64,000 nt of DNA from Duganella aquatilis (lineage in GTDB: Bacteria; Pseudomonadota; Gammaproteobacteria; Burkholderiales; Burkholderiaceae_D). The translations under genes and the position numbers were made by a program. This document shows, one piece after another, positions 47,324-56,334 of this stretch. The notes under the pieces were generated by a model. It saw only the letters and a program-made list of their open reading frames with translations, was not told the origin of the DNA and made no database searches. The stretch covers positions 124,001 through 188,000 of the forward strand of contig NZ_WKJL01000003.1 in the NCBI RefSeq assembly GCF_009674565.1, in the 5' to 3' direction. Position 1 is the first letter of the stretch. Every line of letters begins with the position of its first letter.

Positions 47324-48168
47324 TTGGATGCTTTACTAGAAGTGGACGGCGCGCCATGCGCCGCAAAATCGGAAATGGCCGCCACCGAGGCGTCGACGAT
47401 GCGCTGCACGCCAAGCTTGCCCAATTCGGCGGTAGCGCGGCGCGCGTCGCCGCGCACGCCCTGCGCCACGGTCGGCGAAGGACCATGCGCCAGCGCCTCG
47501 GTGCGCACCAGGGATTTGTCGGTCGCCAGCATCAGCGCGGCGTCGGCCAGGCCGGCGTGCAGGCCGATTTCGGCCTTGCTGTAGCCGCGCTTTTCAAGGT
47601 CGGCGATAAACGGCTCCTGCGTGACGTCGTAATAGGCCAGCAGGGCCAGCGCGGCGGCGCCGCCGTTCTTGGCCCAGGCCTTGTTCAGCTTCTGCGCCAC
47701 GCGCGTTTCGCTTTTTTGATAGCCGCCATGGTCGCCGATGAAGACGATGTGGCGGAAACCGTGCTGGCGCAGGCTTTGCGCCGTCGCGAACAGCAGGTCT
47801 TCAAAAGTGGATTCGGGTATCGACAGGGTGCCGGCAAACTTCATGTGGCCGGCCGGCGGCGTGATACTGCCTTCCGGGACGTAAGCGACCACCGGCGCAA
47901 CCACGGCGTTGCCGAGCTTTTGCGCGATCATCCGCGCCAGCACGGCGGCGCGCACATTGTGCTTGCCGAGCGCGATATAGGGGCCGCTTTGTTCGGTGCC
48001 GCCGATCGGAATGATGGCGGTGGTGGCGCCGGCGTCGATGCGGGTACGCAGCTCGGTGCTGGTCATCTCTTCCAGCATGACAGGTGTGTCGGCAGCCATC
48101 ACAGGCCGCGCCAGCAGGCCGACCAGCAGGCAGGCGGCAAGCGCCGCCGGGAGTTTCAAGTCACGCAT
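47320..48168 (-). CDS. secreted creatininase-family amidohydrolase
   Basis: The 282-residue protein has a signal peptide (AALAACLLVGLLARPVMAAD) and the creatininase fold core IPIGGTEQSGPYIALGKHN. Metal-site positions diverge from classical creatininase: the usual EQHG is EQSG and GTD is GKH, while FIGDHGGYQ replaces NGHGGN. This is a recognised secreted subfamily rather than a creatininase proper. It would cleave an amide or cyclic amidine in the periplasm. I chose ATG 48168; a TTG start at 48183 would overlap the terminator run. It is first of four overlapping genes. Confidence 0.85.
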   Translation of the reverse strand: MRDLKLPAALAACLLVGLLARPVMAADTPVMLEEMTSTELRTRIDAGATTAIIPIGGTEQSGPYIALGKHNVRAAVLARMIAQKLGNAVVAPVVAYVPEGSITPPAGHMKFAGTLSIPESTFEDLLFATAQSLRQHGFRHIVFIGDHGGYQKSETRVAQKLNKAWAKNGGAAALALLAYYDVTQEPFIADLEKRGYSKAEIGLHAGLADAALMLATDKSLVRTEALAHGPSPTVAQGVRGDARRATAELGKLGVQRIVDASVAAISDFAAHGAPSTSSKASK

Positions 48169-48181
48169 AAGGCTCACTAAC

Positions 48182-48219
48182 AAAAAAAGGCGGACCGCGA
48201 TAACGCCGGTCCGCCTTTA
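48182..48219 (-). terminator. rho-independent terminator of rimO
   Basis: On the minus strand AAAGGCGGACCG...CGGTCCGCCTTT (stem arms 48186-48197 and 48207-48218) is followed by a run of Ts at 48182-48188. It separates rimO from the creatininase operon. Confidence 0.93.
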
Positions 48220-48247
48220 TTATAGTGGATGTGCCACGAAAAACGCC

Positions 48248-49639
48248 TTAAAGCGCCTCACCCCACAAATCGTGCGCGTCGGACGTGGTGATTTTCACAT
48301 CGACGAACTGGCCTACCACCAGTTTCTTGTGCGGTTCATACGGCGGCTTGACGTAGACCACGCCGTCGATTTCCGGCGCGTCGGCAGCCGAGCGGCCCAC
48401 GCCGCCGGTGCGGTTGACTTCATCGATCAGCACGCGCACGGTCTTGCCGACCTTGGCTTTCAGGCGCGCTTTCGAGATCTCTTCCTGCAGCAGCATGACG
48501 CGGCCGCGGCGCTCTTCGCGCACTTCTTCCGGCACCGGATTGGCCAGTTCGTTGGCAGTGGCGCCTTCGACCGGCGAGTAGGCAAAGCAGCCCAGGCGGT
48601 CGATCTGCGCTTCCTTCAGGAAGTCCAGCAGGTATTCGAATTCCGCTTCGGTCTCGCCAGGGAAGCCGGCAATGAAGGTCGAACGGATGGTCAGGTCCGG
48701 ATTCATCTTGCGCCAGGCCAGGATGCGGTCCAGGTTTTTCTCGCCGCTGGCCGGACGCTTCATGCGCTTCAGTACATCCGGATGCGCGTGCTGCATCGGG
48801 ATGTCCAGGTACGGCAGCACGTGCTCGCCCATCAGCGGAATCACCTGGTCGACGTGCGGATACGGGTAGACGTAGTGCATGCGCACCCAGGCGCCGTAGG
48901 ACTTGGCCAGTTCGCCCAGCGCTTCCATCAGCTGCGTCATGTGGGTCTTGATCGGACGGCCGTTCCAGAAGCCGGTGCGGAACTTGACGTCCACGCCGTA
49001 GGCCGAGGTGTCCTGCGAAATCACCAGCAGTTCCTTGACGCCCGACTTGAACAGGTTCTCCGCTTCCAGCAGCAGTTCGCCGATAGGACGCGACACCAGG
49101 TCGCCGCGCATCGACGGGATGATGCAGAACGAGCAGCGGTGGTTGCAGCCTTCCGAGATTTTCAGGTAGGCGTAGTGCTTCGGCGTCAGCTTGATGCCTT
49201 GCGGCGGAATCAGGTCGATGAACGGCTCATGCGGTTTCGGCAGGTGCAGGTGGACCGAGTCCATCACCTCGCCCAGCGCGTGCGGGCCGGTCACGGCCAG
49301 CACTTTCGGGTGGATCTTGGTGATCAGGTCCGAACCGTCGGTGTCCTTCTTGGCGCCGAGGCAGCCGGTCACAATCACTTTGCCGTTTTCGGCCAGCGCT
49401 TCGCCGATGGCGTCCAGCGATTCCTGCACGGCGGCGTCGATGAAGCCGCAGGTGTTGACGATCACCAGATCCGCGCCGTCGTAGGACTTGGCGGTCTCGT
49501 AACCTTCAGCGCGCAGCTGGGTCAGGATCTGTTCGGAGTCGACCAGCGCTTTAGGGCAGCCGAGCGAGACGAAGCCGACTTTCGGTGCTGGCGCGCCGGC
49601 GGCTGGCTTGGGAAGACGGGAGAGTGGTTGCGATTGCAT
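48248..49639 (-). CDS. rimO: ribosomal protein S12 methylthiotransferase
   Basis: The 463-residue radical SAM enzyme adds a methylthio group to Asp88 (E. coli numbering) of ribosomal protein S12. It has an N-terminal UPF0004 domain with conserved Cys ([25 protein letters not shown]) and the radical SAM core [17 protein letters not shown]-terminal TRAM domain (about residues 390-460) follows. It is monocistronic with a terminator downstream and divergent from the LacI regulator, 92 bp apart. Confidence 0.95.
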   Translation of the reverse strand: MQSQPLSRLPKPAAGAPAPKVGFVSLGCPKALVDSEQILTQLRAEGYETAKSYDGADLVIVNTCGFIDAAVQESLDAIGEALAENGKVIVTGCLGAKKDTDGSDLITKIHPKVLAVTGPHALGEVMDSVHLHLPKPHEPFIDLIPPQGIKLTPKHYAYLKISEGCNHRCSFCIIPSMRGDLVSRPIGELLLEAENLFKSGVKELLVISQDTSAYGVDVKFRTGFWNGRPIKTHMTQLMEALGELAKSYGAWVRMHYVYPYPHVDQVIPLMGEHVLPYLDIPMQHAHPDVLKRMKRPASGEKNLDRILAWRKMNPDLTIRSTFIAGFPGETEAEFEYLLDFLKEAQIDRLGCFAYSPVEGATANELANPVPEEVREERRGRVMLLQEEISKARLKAKVGKTVRVLIDEVNRTGGVGRSAADAPEIDGVVYVKPPYEPHKKLVVGQFVDVKITTSDAHDLWGEAL

Positions 49640-49731
49640 ATGGTTGCTTAAAGCTTCACAATAATTACGAGCAATCGACGATTATACCATGTTACGATAG
49701 TGGCTTAACGCCCATCGCTAGAGGAGATTGT

Positions 49732-50763
49732 GTGGCAACACTGAAAGACGTCGCATTGCTTGCCGGTGTGGGCATGTCGACAGCATCGCGCGCCATTTCA
49801 GGCGCCGGCCCCGTGTCGGCCGAGGCGATGAAAAAAGTACAAGCCGCCATCGAACAACTCAACTTCCGCCCTTCCTCCATCGGCCGCTCGCTGTCGGCGC
49901 AGTCGCTGGGCATGATCGGCATTTTCGCCCCCTCCTTCTTCGGCGCCTACTACGGCACCATCCTCAAGCAAACCGACATCGAACTGCGCGCCATGCGCCG
50001 CCACGTGGTGGTGGCCACCGGCTGCGGCGACGGCACGCCGCGCGAGGAAGCCATCGAGGCGGTCAAATTCCTGATCGGCCGCGATTGCGACGGCATCGTG
50101 GTGCTGGGTCATGACCTGCTGGATGAGGACATGCGGATGCTGCACAAGATGCATCCGAAGATGGCCTTCCTTAATCGTCGCAGCCCGGAGCTGGAATCGT
50201 CGTCGTTCTGCCCCGATCATTATCATGGTGGCGAGCTGGCGGCGCGTACCTTGCTCGATGCCGGACATCGGCAGCTGGCGGTGATTTCCGGCCCGGCCGG
50301 GACGTCGGACAATGAGGAGCGCTTGCACGGCTTCTTCGATGAGCTGGCGCGGCAAGGCATCGCCCGCGATGAGGTGCGCTCGATCGCATCGGACTTCTCG
50401 CGCGAAGGCGGCTTTGGGGCGACGCAGCAGTTGATCAATGAAGGCGGCAAGTTCACCGGCCTGTTTTGTGCGAATGACGAGATGGCCGTGGGTGCGATAT
50501 CGTGCTTCCACCGCGCTGGCATACGCGTGCCGGATGATGTGTCCATCGTTGGGTATGACGATGACTATTCGGCCGAGTTTTCGTCGCCGGGGCTGACGTC
50601 GGTGCATATTCCGATGCAGCAGCTGACGCAGAATGCGGTGCGGTGGCTGCTCAATCTTTGCTATGGCACGCAGCATGAGATTTCGCGGGAGTTTCCTGTC
50701 ACGGTGACGGTGCGCGGCTCAGTAGCTGTTCGCGCGAACCCCGCAGGGCCACGCGGGGTCTGA
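49732..50763 (+). CDS. LacI-family transcriptional regulator of the beta-glucoside locus
   Basis: The 343-residue repressor has an N-terminal helix-turn-helix (ATLKDVALLAGVGMSTASRA) and a sugar-binding domain with typical LacI segments (TGLFCANDEMAVGAI, VSIVGYDDD). The start is GTG 49732 with GAGGAG 5 bp upstream; longer frames lack similarity. The last codons GGG GTC TGA lie in the REP-like palindrome, extending the protein by about 10 residues beyond the usual RGSVAV end. By location and the palindromes at 53314 and 59022 it should repress the TonB receptor and GH1 operon until a glucoside binds. Confidence 0.9.
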   Translation: MATLKDVALLAGVGMSTASRAISGAGPVSAEAMKKVQAAIEQLNFRPSSIGRSLSAQSLGMIGIFAPSFFGAYYGTILKQTDIELRAMRRHVVVATGCGDGTPREEAIEAVKFLIGRDCDGIVVLGHDLLDEDMRMLHKMHPKMAFLNRRSPELESSSFCPDHYHGGELAARTLLDAGHRQLAVISGPAGTSDNEERLHGFFDELARQGIARDEVRSIASDFSREGGFGATQQLINEGGKFTGLFCANDEMAVGAISCFHRAGIRVPDDVSIVGYDDDYSAEFSSPGLTSVHIPMQQLTQNAVRWLLNLCYGTQHEISREFPVTVTVRGSVAVRANPAGPRGV

Positions 50764-50789
50764 CCCCGTACGGGGTCAGACCCCTGCCT
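50755..50789 (-). repeat. REP-like element copy 2 (35 bp with perfect 30-bp palindrome)
   Basis: The palindrome 50755-50784 plus TGCCT is the exact inverse of copy 1 (25302-25336). It lies between the convergent LacI and TonB-receptor genes. The LacI stop codon TGA (50761-50763) is inside it. Confidence 0.88.
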
Positions 50790-50815
50790 ATGCGCACCGG
50801 TGTGGGGTGCAAGCA

Positions 50816-50849
50816 TAAAAAAAAGGATGGCGGGGGAGTCGCCATCCTT
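50816..50849 (-). terminator. rho-independent terminator of the TonB-dependent receptor gene
   Basis: On the minus strand AAGGATGGCG (arms 50823-50832 and 50840-50849) is followed by a T-run to 50817. It lies 26 bp past the receptor stop and faces the LacI gene's end. Confidence 0.93.
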
Positions 50850-50874
50850 AAAGACTACTACCCCTACTACTACA

Positions 50875-53289
50875 TCAGAACTTCATCGAGACGCGCGCGC
50901 CGAAGGTGCGTGGGTTGTTGTAGTACGCCGCCCAGATCTGCTGCGTCGGCTGGCATGGCGCACCAACCTGCGTGCAGACTTCAATGGCGTCATACTTCAC
51001 TTCCTTGTCGGTCGCATTGTTGACGAACAGCTCGGCCGTGTATGCCTTGTTGCGTGGTTCGAAGCGCAGGCTCAGGTCCAGCGTGGTGTACGAATCCTGC
51101 ATCTTCACACCTGGATGGCCCGGCACGTCGTTGGCAAACGCACCCGAACCGACAAACGACTTGGTCTCGTAGTGCGCCGAGATGCGCGGCGTGATACGGC
51201 CCTTGCTGACGTCGAAGTCGCGCTCATACATCAGGGTGGAGGCAAACGTCGGCGCGTGTTTCAGCACGGTGCCGCCGACGTTGACGGTCGGCGCGGTGGT
51301 GCCGCACACCTGGCCATTGGCGCGCGCAGCATCCACGTCGCAGGACAGGAAGTCGTCATAGCGCGCCTTCAGCCACGTCGCATTGCCGCTGAAGCGGTCG
51401 ACGCTGGTCGGACGCCACATCCATTCCGCTTCCACGCCCTTGACCGAGGCGCCGGCCGCGTTGAAGTTCTGCAGCGTGTTGTTGACCACCTGCGATTCCA
51501 GCTTGTCCTTGTACTTCATCCAGAACGCGTCGATGTTCAGCGACAGCTGCTTGTTCAGCAGGTCCGACTTGAAGCCGAGTTCATAGCTGGTCAGTTTTTC
51601 AGGCTTGGTGGTGGCTCCTCCGTCGCCGATGGCCGGCGAGTGGAAGCCGGTGGTTACCGAAGCGAAGGTCAGGATGTCCGGCGACACCTTGTACTCCACG
51701 CGGCCCAGCCAGGTCGCCTGGCCATATGCCAGGTCGGCGGTGTTGTCGCCGTAGGTATTGCCGCAAGTCGATTGGTTGACCACGCCGCCCGGCCCGATGT
51801 TGTGGGTGTTGATGGTGCCCACGCCCGGCGTGACCAGCTGCGCGATCTGGTTAGGCGTCAGCGTGGCGCCGCGCGGCGCGTTGTCCGGCCAGTTCGGGCA
51901 GGCCCAGTTCTGGCCGCCGATGTCGAACTTGTGGTCCTTGGTGTAGCGCGCGCCGGCGGTCAGCTTCCAGACCGGATCGAGGTCGTAGCTGGCCTGCGCA
52001 AAGGCGGCCTTGGAATGCAGCTCACGGTCGCCCTGGATGAAGGACATGGCCGATGCATACTGGCCCACGGTCGGCTGCACGAAGATCACGCTGCCGTTGG
52101 CGATGTCCTGCGCCAGCATGGCTTCCGAAATCTGGCTGCGGTCGATGTCGAAGCGCACCTTGTTCTTTTCGCGGAAGAAGAACAGTCCGCCCACCCACTG
52201 CAGCGGCGACTCATATTCCGAACGCACCTGCACCTCGTTGGAGACGCTGTCGAACTGCGACCATTCGGTGCGGTTCTCGGCCTTGAAGCCCGGGTAGAAG
52301 CCGGCGTCCGCATCGCTGGCGTTGGTCCGTTTCAGGCGACTCCACGCGCCCAGGTACTGGGTAGCGATGCCGTCGACCGGACGCCATTCGACCTTGGTCT
52401 TGGCGGTGATGATCGACTGGTCCAGATTACCCGGCGTATCGATCAGCGCGGAGCGCAGGTTCTGGCCCGGCTTCGGCTCGGCCGACAGGTAGATGTTGCC
52501 GGCGCCTGTGTCGCTGTAGTAATCGGCGATGAAGGTGGCCTTCAGGTCCGGCGTAAACTTCCACAGCAGCGAGGCGCGCGCGCCGGTCTGGTTGCCTGCG
52601 CCGTATTTCTGCGCGCCCGGCATGACGTTGGAGCCCTTCAGGAAGTCGACGTAGCCGTCATGCTGGTCCTTGATGGCGGCGATGCGCAGCGCGATGTCTT
52701 CGCTGAGCGGGATGTTGATCATGGCCTGCGTCTGCACGTGGTGGTAGTCGCCGATGGTGACGCTGGCCGAGCCGAACACCTTGCTGGTGCTTGGGGCGCC
52801 AGACACCAGGTTGACTGCGCCGGCGGTGGAGTTACGGCCGTTCAGCGTACCTTGCGGACCGCGCGCCACCTCGACGTGGTTCAGGTCATACATCAGCGCC
52901 GTGGCGCCCTGCGGACGCGGCACGTAGATGCCGTCCACGTAGAACGCCACCGCCGGGTCGCCCAGCTCCGTGTGGTTGGCCGAGCCGACACCGCGCATGT
53001 ACACGTGCACGCCGCCCGAGTCGCTATGCGGCTCCACCACCAGGCTGGGCACCATCGCCGTCATGGTCGCCAGATCCTTGACCTGGTTGTTGGCCAGCGT
53101 GTCCTGCGTGTAGGCGGTGATCGCCAGCGGCGTGTCCTGCACCAGCGTGTCGCGGCGCGTGGCCGTGACGATGATCTTCTCCATATTGTCGTTGGACGCC
53201 GCCGGGGCATCGCTTGCCTGCTGGGCGTAGGCCACGCCGCCGGTCAATGCTATCTGTGCGATGCTCAAAGCTAAAATCGTTTTTTTCAT
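50875..53289 (-). CDS. TonB-dependent outer-membrane receptor (sugar uptake type)
   Basis: The 804-residue protein has a signal peptide (KKTILALSIAQIALTGGVAYA), a TonB-box-like EKIIVTATRRD and a plug domain (about residues 45-160, RGPQGTLNGRNSTAGAVN). A 22-strand barrel ends in the terminal Phe (SMKF). ATG 53289 has GAGGAG 9 bp upstream. It is expected to carry an oligosaccharide, most likely a beta-glucoside, across the outer membrane. A 16-bp LacI-type palindrome lies 25 bp upstream of the start. It is followed by a terminator and forms its own transcript next to the ABC operon. Confidence 0.93.
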   Translation of the reverse strand: MKKTILALSIAQIALTGGVAYAQQASDAPAASNDNMEKIIVTATRRDTLVQDTPLAITAYTQDTLANNQVKDLATMTAMVPSLVVEPHSDSGGVHVYMRGVGSANHTELGDPAVAFYVDGIYVPRPQGATALMYDLNHVEVARGPQGTLNGRNSTAGAVNLVSGAPSTSKVFGSASVTIGDYHHVQTQAMINIPLSEDIALRIAAIKDQHDGYVDFLKGSNVMPGAQKYGAGNQTGARASLLWKFTPDLKATFIADYYSDTGAGNIYLSAEPKPGQNLRSALIDTPGNLDQSIITAKTKVEWRPVDGIATQYLGAWSRLKRTNASDADAGFYPGFKAENRTEWSQFDSVSNEVQVRSEYESPLQWVGGLFFFREKNKVRFDIDRSQISEAMLAQDIANGSVIFVQPTVGQYASAMSFIQGDRELHSKAAFAQASYDLDPVWKLTAGARYTKDHKFDIGGQNWACPNWPDNAPRGATLTPNQIAQLVTPGVGTINTHNIGPGGVVNQSTCGNTYGDNTADLAYGQATWLGRVEYKVSPDILTFASVTTGFHSPAIGDGGATTKPEKLTSYELGFKSDLLNKQLSLNIDAFWMKYKDKLESQVVNNTLQNFNAAGASVKGVEAEWMWRPTSVDRFSGNATWLKARYDDFLSCDVDAARANGQVCGTTAPTVNVGGTVLKHAPTFASTLMYERDFDVSKGRITPRISAHYETKSFVGSGAFANDVPGHPGVKMQDSYTTLDLSLRFEPRNKAYTAELFVNNATDKEVKYDAIEVCTQVGAPCQPTQQIWAAYYNNPRTFGARVSMKF

Positions 53290-53313
53290 TTGATGTCTCC
53301 TCGCTTCTTCCAT

Positions 53314-53329
53314 GTGGAACCGGTTCCAC
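53314..53329 (-). promoter_or_regulatory. LacI-type operator of the TonB-receptor gene
   Basis: Perfect 16-bp palindrome GTGGAACCGGTTCCAC, 25 bp upstream of the receptor start. It has the same arms (GTGGAA/TTCCAC) as the palindrome at 59022-59037. Confidence 0.85.
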
Positions 53330-53394
53330 CACAAGACGCACGGGTGCGTCGGGCCATACCATGGCAGACCCGGTGATTTAGCAACTACGATTCT

Positions 53395-54480
53395 TTAGAG
53401 CCGCTGTTCGCTGGCTCCGTCAAACAGGGAAATACGATCACTACGAATCGAGAAGCTGATGCCCTTCTCGGTTTCAATCTGCTGCTGGTCCTGCACGATG
53501 CCCGCGACCTGCGTGCCGTGGAAGTCCAGCCACACTACGCGGTGCGCTCCCATGGCCTCGACCAGCGAGACCGATGCGCGCACTGCCTGACCGACGCCGT
53601 CACTGTGCCCGACGCCGATGTCCTCCGGCCGCACACCGAGCACGCAATCGTGCTTGCCGGTGAGCGGCTGCTTGAATGGATAGCCGGTCACGTCGACCGA
53701 CAGGTGTTCGTTGCTGAAGATGGTTTTCCCGCCCTGCTGCTCCAGCGCGCCCTTGAACAGGTTCATGCCCGGAGAACCGAGGAAGGTGGCGACGAACAGG
53801 TTGGCCGGCGTGTTGTAGATGACGTCCGGCGTGTCGAACTGCTGCACCACGCCGCCCTTCATCACCGCCATGCGCTGCGCCAGCGTCATCGCCTCGACCT
53901 GGTCGTGGGTGACGTAGATCATGGTGGCGCCCAGCTGCTTGTGCAGCTGTTTCAGTTCGCGGCGCAGCTCCGTGCGCAGCTTGGCGTCCAGGTTGGACAG
54001 CGGCTCGTCGAACAGCATCACGTCCGCTTCGCGCACGATGGCGCGGCCGATCGCCACGCGCTGGCGCTGGCCGCCCGACAGATTGGCCGGCTTGCGCTTC
54101 AACAGCGGGCCCAGTTGCAGCATGTCCGACGCGCGGTTGACGCGGCGGGCGATTTCCGCTTTCGGCGTGCCGTTGATGCGCAGGCCGAAGGACATATTCG
54201 CTTCCACGTTCATGGTCGGATACAGCGCATAGGACTGGAACACCAGCGCGATGCCGCGGTCTTTCGGATCGGCCCAGGTCATGTCCTTGCCGCCGATTTC
54301 GATCTGGCCGGAGCTGGTGTCGATCAGGCCCGCGATACTGTGCAGCAGCGTCGACTTGCCGCAGCCCGATGGGCCGAGCAGCACCACGAACTCCCCTGCT
54401 TTCACATCCAGGTTGAGCGACTCGATGACCTTGTTGCCGCCAAGCTGAATCTGCAAATTACGAATAGCTACATTAGACAT
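53395..54480 (-). CDS. sugar ABC transporter ATP-binding protein (MalK/UgpC/MsmX type)
   Basis: The 361-residue ATPase has Walker A GPSGCGKSTLLH (about residues 36-47), the signature LSGGQRQRVAIGRA and Walker B VMLFDEPLSNLDA. A C-terminal regulatory OB-like domain follows (about residues 235-361). It powers import by the two upstream permeases. It is the last gene of the GH1-SBP-permease operon, 5 bp after the MalG-type gene. Such ATPases often serve several sugar transporters. Confidence 0.93.
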   Translation of the reverse strand: MSNVAIRNLQIQLGGNKVIESLNLDVKAGEFVVLLGPSGCGKSTLLHSIAGLIDTSSGQIEIGGKDMTWADPKDRGIALVFQSYALYPTMNVEANMSFGLRINGTPKAEIARRVNRASDMLQLGPLLKRKPANLSGGQRQRVAIGRAIVREADVMLFDEPLSNLDAKLRTELRRELKQLHKQLGATMIYVTHDQVEAMTLAQRMAVMKGGVVQQFDTPDVIYNTPANLFVATFLGSPGMNLFKGALEQQGGKTIFSNEHLSVDVTGYPFKQPLTGKHDCVLGVRPEDIGVGHSDGVGQAVRASVSLVEAMGAHRVVWLDFHGTQVAGIVQDQQQIETEKGISFSIRSDRISLFDGASEQRL

Positions 54481-54485
54481 TGTAT

Positions 54486-55451
54486 TTACCCTTTAACCGC
54501 GCCAGAAGCGATACCGCGCACGAACCAGCGGCCAGAAATAAAGTAGAGCGCCAGCGGCACGACCGAAGTCAGAATGGTCGCCGCCATGTTCACGTTGTAC
54601 AGGCGCTCGCCGGTGGTGGTGTTGATGATGTTGTTCAGCTGGACCGTCATCGGCAGGTGTTCGGAACCGGCAAACACCAGGCCAAGCAGGAAGTCGTTCC
54701 AGATGCCCGTCACCTGCATGATGACGGCGACCACGATCACCGGCGTCGACATCGGCAGCATCAGCTGCAGGAAGATGCGCCAGAAACCGCCGCCGTCGAT
54801 GCGCGCCGCCTTGAACAGCTCCACCGGCAGCGCCGCGTAGTAGTTACGGAACAGCAGCGTCATCACCGGCATGCCGAAGATGGTGTGGATGATGATGATG
54901 CCCGGCAGAGAGCTGAACAGATTCACCGACGCCAGCACACGCACCAGCGGATAGATCATCACCTGCACCGGAATGAAGGCGCCCATCATCAGGATGGCGA
55001 ACAGCACGCCGGCGCCGCGCGGACGCCAGAACGACAGCGCATAGCCGTTCACCGCGCCGATGGCGATCGACAGGATGGTGCTCGGCACGACAATCGCCAC
55101 CGAGTTCCAGAAGCCGCTGCGGATGCCGCCGCATTCCAGGCCGGTACAGGCCGTGGACCAGGCCTGCACCCATGGCTCCAGCGTCATGTGCTGCGGCAGC
55201 GCGAACAGCGTGCCGAGGCGGATCTCCTCCATCGGCTTGACCGACGTCACCAACATCACGTACAGCGGCAGCAGGAAGAACAGCGCCGCCACGATCAGGA
55301 AGCCGTACACGCCGAGGCGCGCCGGCGTCCATGCCGGGCTGCGGCGCGGACGCGGAGTCGGGATGCTGGCGTCATTCGCCGCGGTCAAAGGTTGCGGCGT
55401 GGTGGCCGGCAGGCCCGTGGTTTTATCGAGTTTCACAACTTGTCCCATCAT
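54486..55451 (-). CDS. carbohydrate ABC transporter permease (MalG type)
   Basis: The 321-residue permease has six membrane helices after a cytoplasmic N-terminus of about 50 residues. The EAA loop segment reads ELFKAARIDGGGFWRIFLQL. It forms the inner-membrane channel with the MalF-type partner. Its ATG overlaps the partner's stop by 4 bp (ATGA). The long N-terminal tail is Pro/Thr-rich. Confidence 0.93.
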   Translation of the reverse strand: MMGQVVKLDKTTGLPATTPQPLTAANDASIPTPRPRRSPAWTPARLGVYGFLIVAALFFLLPLYVMLVTSVKPMEEIRLGTLFALPQHMTLEPWVQAWSTACTGLECGGIRSGFWNSVAIVVPSTILSIAIGAVNGYALSFWRPRGAGVLFAILMMGAFIPVQVMIYPLVRVLASVNLFSSLPGIIIIHTIFGMPVMTLLFRNYYAALPVELFKAARIDGGGFWRIFLQLMLPMSTPVIVVAVIMQVTGIWNDFLLGLVFAGSEHLPMTVQLNNIINTTTGERLYNVNMAATILTSVVPLALYFISGRWFVRGIASGAVKG

Positions 55452-56332
55452 GCCCCCAATGCAGCGCGGCGGTTGCGCACAAAGTACAGCGGCGCGACGA
55501 TGGCCAGCACTGTCAGCAGCAGCACGTTCGAAGCAGCGGAAGCCAGGCCGATATTGGCGCGGCCGAACAGGTAATCCATGATGAACTTGGCCGGCACTTC
55601 GCTGGCCGTGCCCGGACCGCCCTGGGTCATCGCGACCACGGCGTCGAACACCTTCACCACCATCACGAACAGCAGCACGAAGGCGGTCGATACCGACGAT
55701 CCCAGCATCGGCAGCACGATGCTGCTGTAGACGCGCCAGCGCGGGATGCCGTCGATGCGCGCGGCCTTCCAGATTTCCTCATCCACGCCGCGCAGGCCGG
55801 ACAGCATCAGCGCCATCACCAGGCCGGACGCCTGCCACACGGTGGCGATGACGATGGTGTAGATCGCCATGTCCTGATCGACGATCCAGTCGAACTTGGC
55901 GTCGGTCCATCCCAGCTTGTGCAGCACTTCCTGGATGCCCAGTTCCGGGTTCAGGATCCACTGCCAGATCAGGCCCGTGGCGACAAACGACATCGCATAC
56001 GGATACAGGAACACGGTGCGCAGCGCGCCTTCCGCCATCACCTTCTGGTCGATGAACACCGCCAGCAGAAAGCCGATGACCAGGCAGGCGGCGATGAACA
56101 GCACGCCGTACACCGCCACGTTCTGCAGCGACAGCAGCCAGCGCTCATTGTTGAACAGGCGGATGTACTGCGAGGCGCCGACAAAGTCGCTGGCCGGGAA
56201 AGTGCGCGAGCTGCTGACCGATACGCGGGCCGTCCACAGCATGGTGCCGAGGTAGGCCAGCAGCACCGTCAGCGCCATCGGGAGGATGGCGACGTAGGCC
56301 GCGAATGAAACGTTCTGGCGTTTCTTGACCAT
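55448..56332 (-). CDS. carbohydrate ABC transporter permease (MalF type)
   Basis: The 294-residue inner-membrane permease has six helices. The EAA loop is EEIWKAARIDGIPRWRVYSS (about residues 183-202), the contact to the ATPase. The first helix (FAAYVAILPMALTVLLAYLG) follows a short basic N-terminus. It lies 2 bp after the binding-protein stop and overlaps the MalG-type gene by 4 bp, so the operon is tightly coupled. Confidence 0.93.
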   Translation of the reverse strand: MVKKRQNVSFAAYVAILPMALTVLLAYLGTMLWTARVSVSSSRTFPASDFVGASQYIRLFNNERWLLSLQNVAVYGVLFIAACLVIGFLLAVFIDQKVMAEGALRTVFLYPYAMSFVATGLIWQWILNPELGIQEVLHKLGWTDAKFDWIVDQDMAIYTIVIATVWQASGLVMALMLSGLRGVDEEIWKAARIDGIPRWRVYSSIVLPMLGSSVSTAFVLLFVMVVKVFDAVVAMTQGGPGTASEVPAKFIMDYLFGRANIGLASAASNVLLLTVLAIVAPLYFVRNRRAALGA

Positions 56333-56334
56333 GG

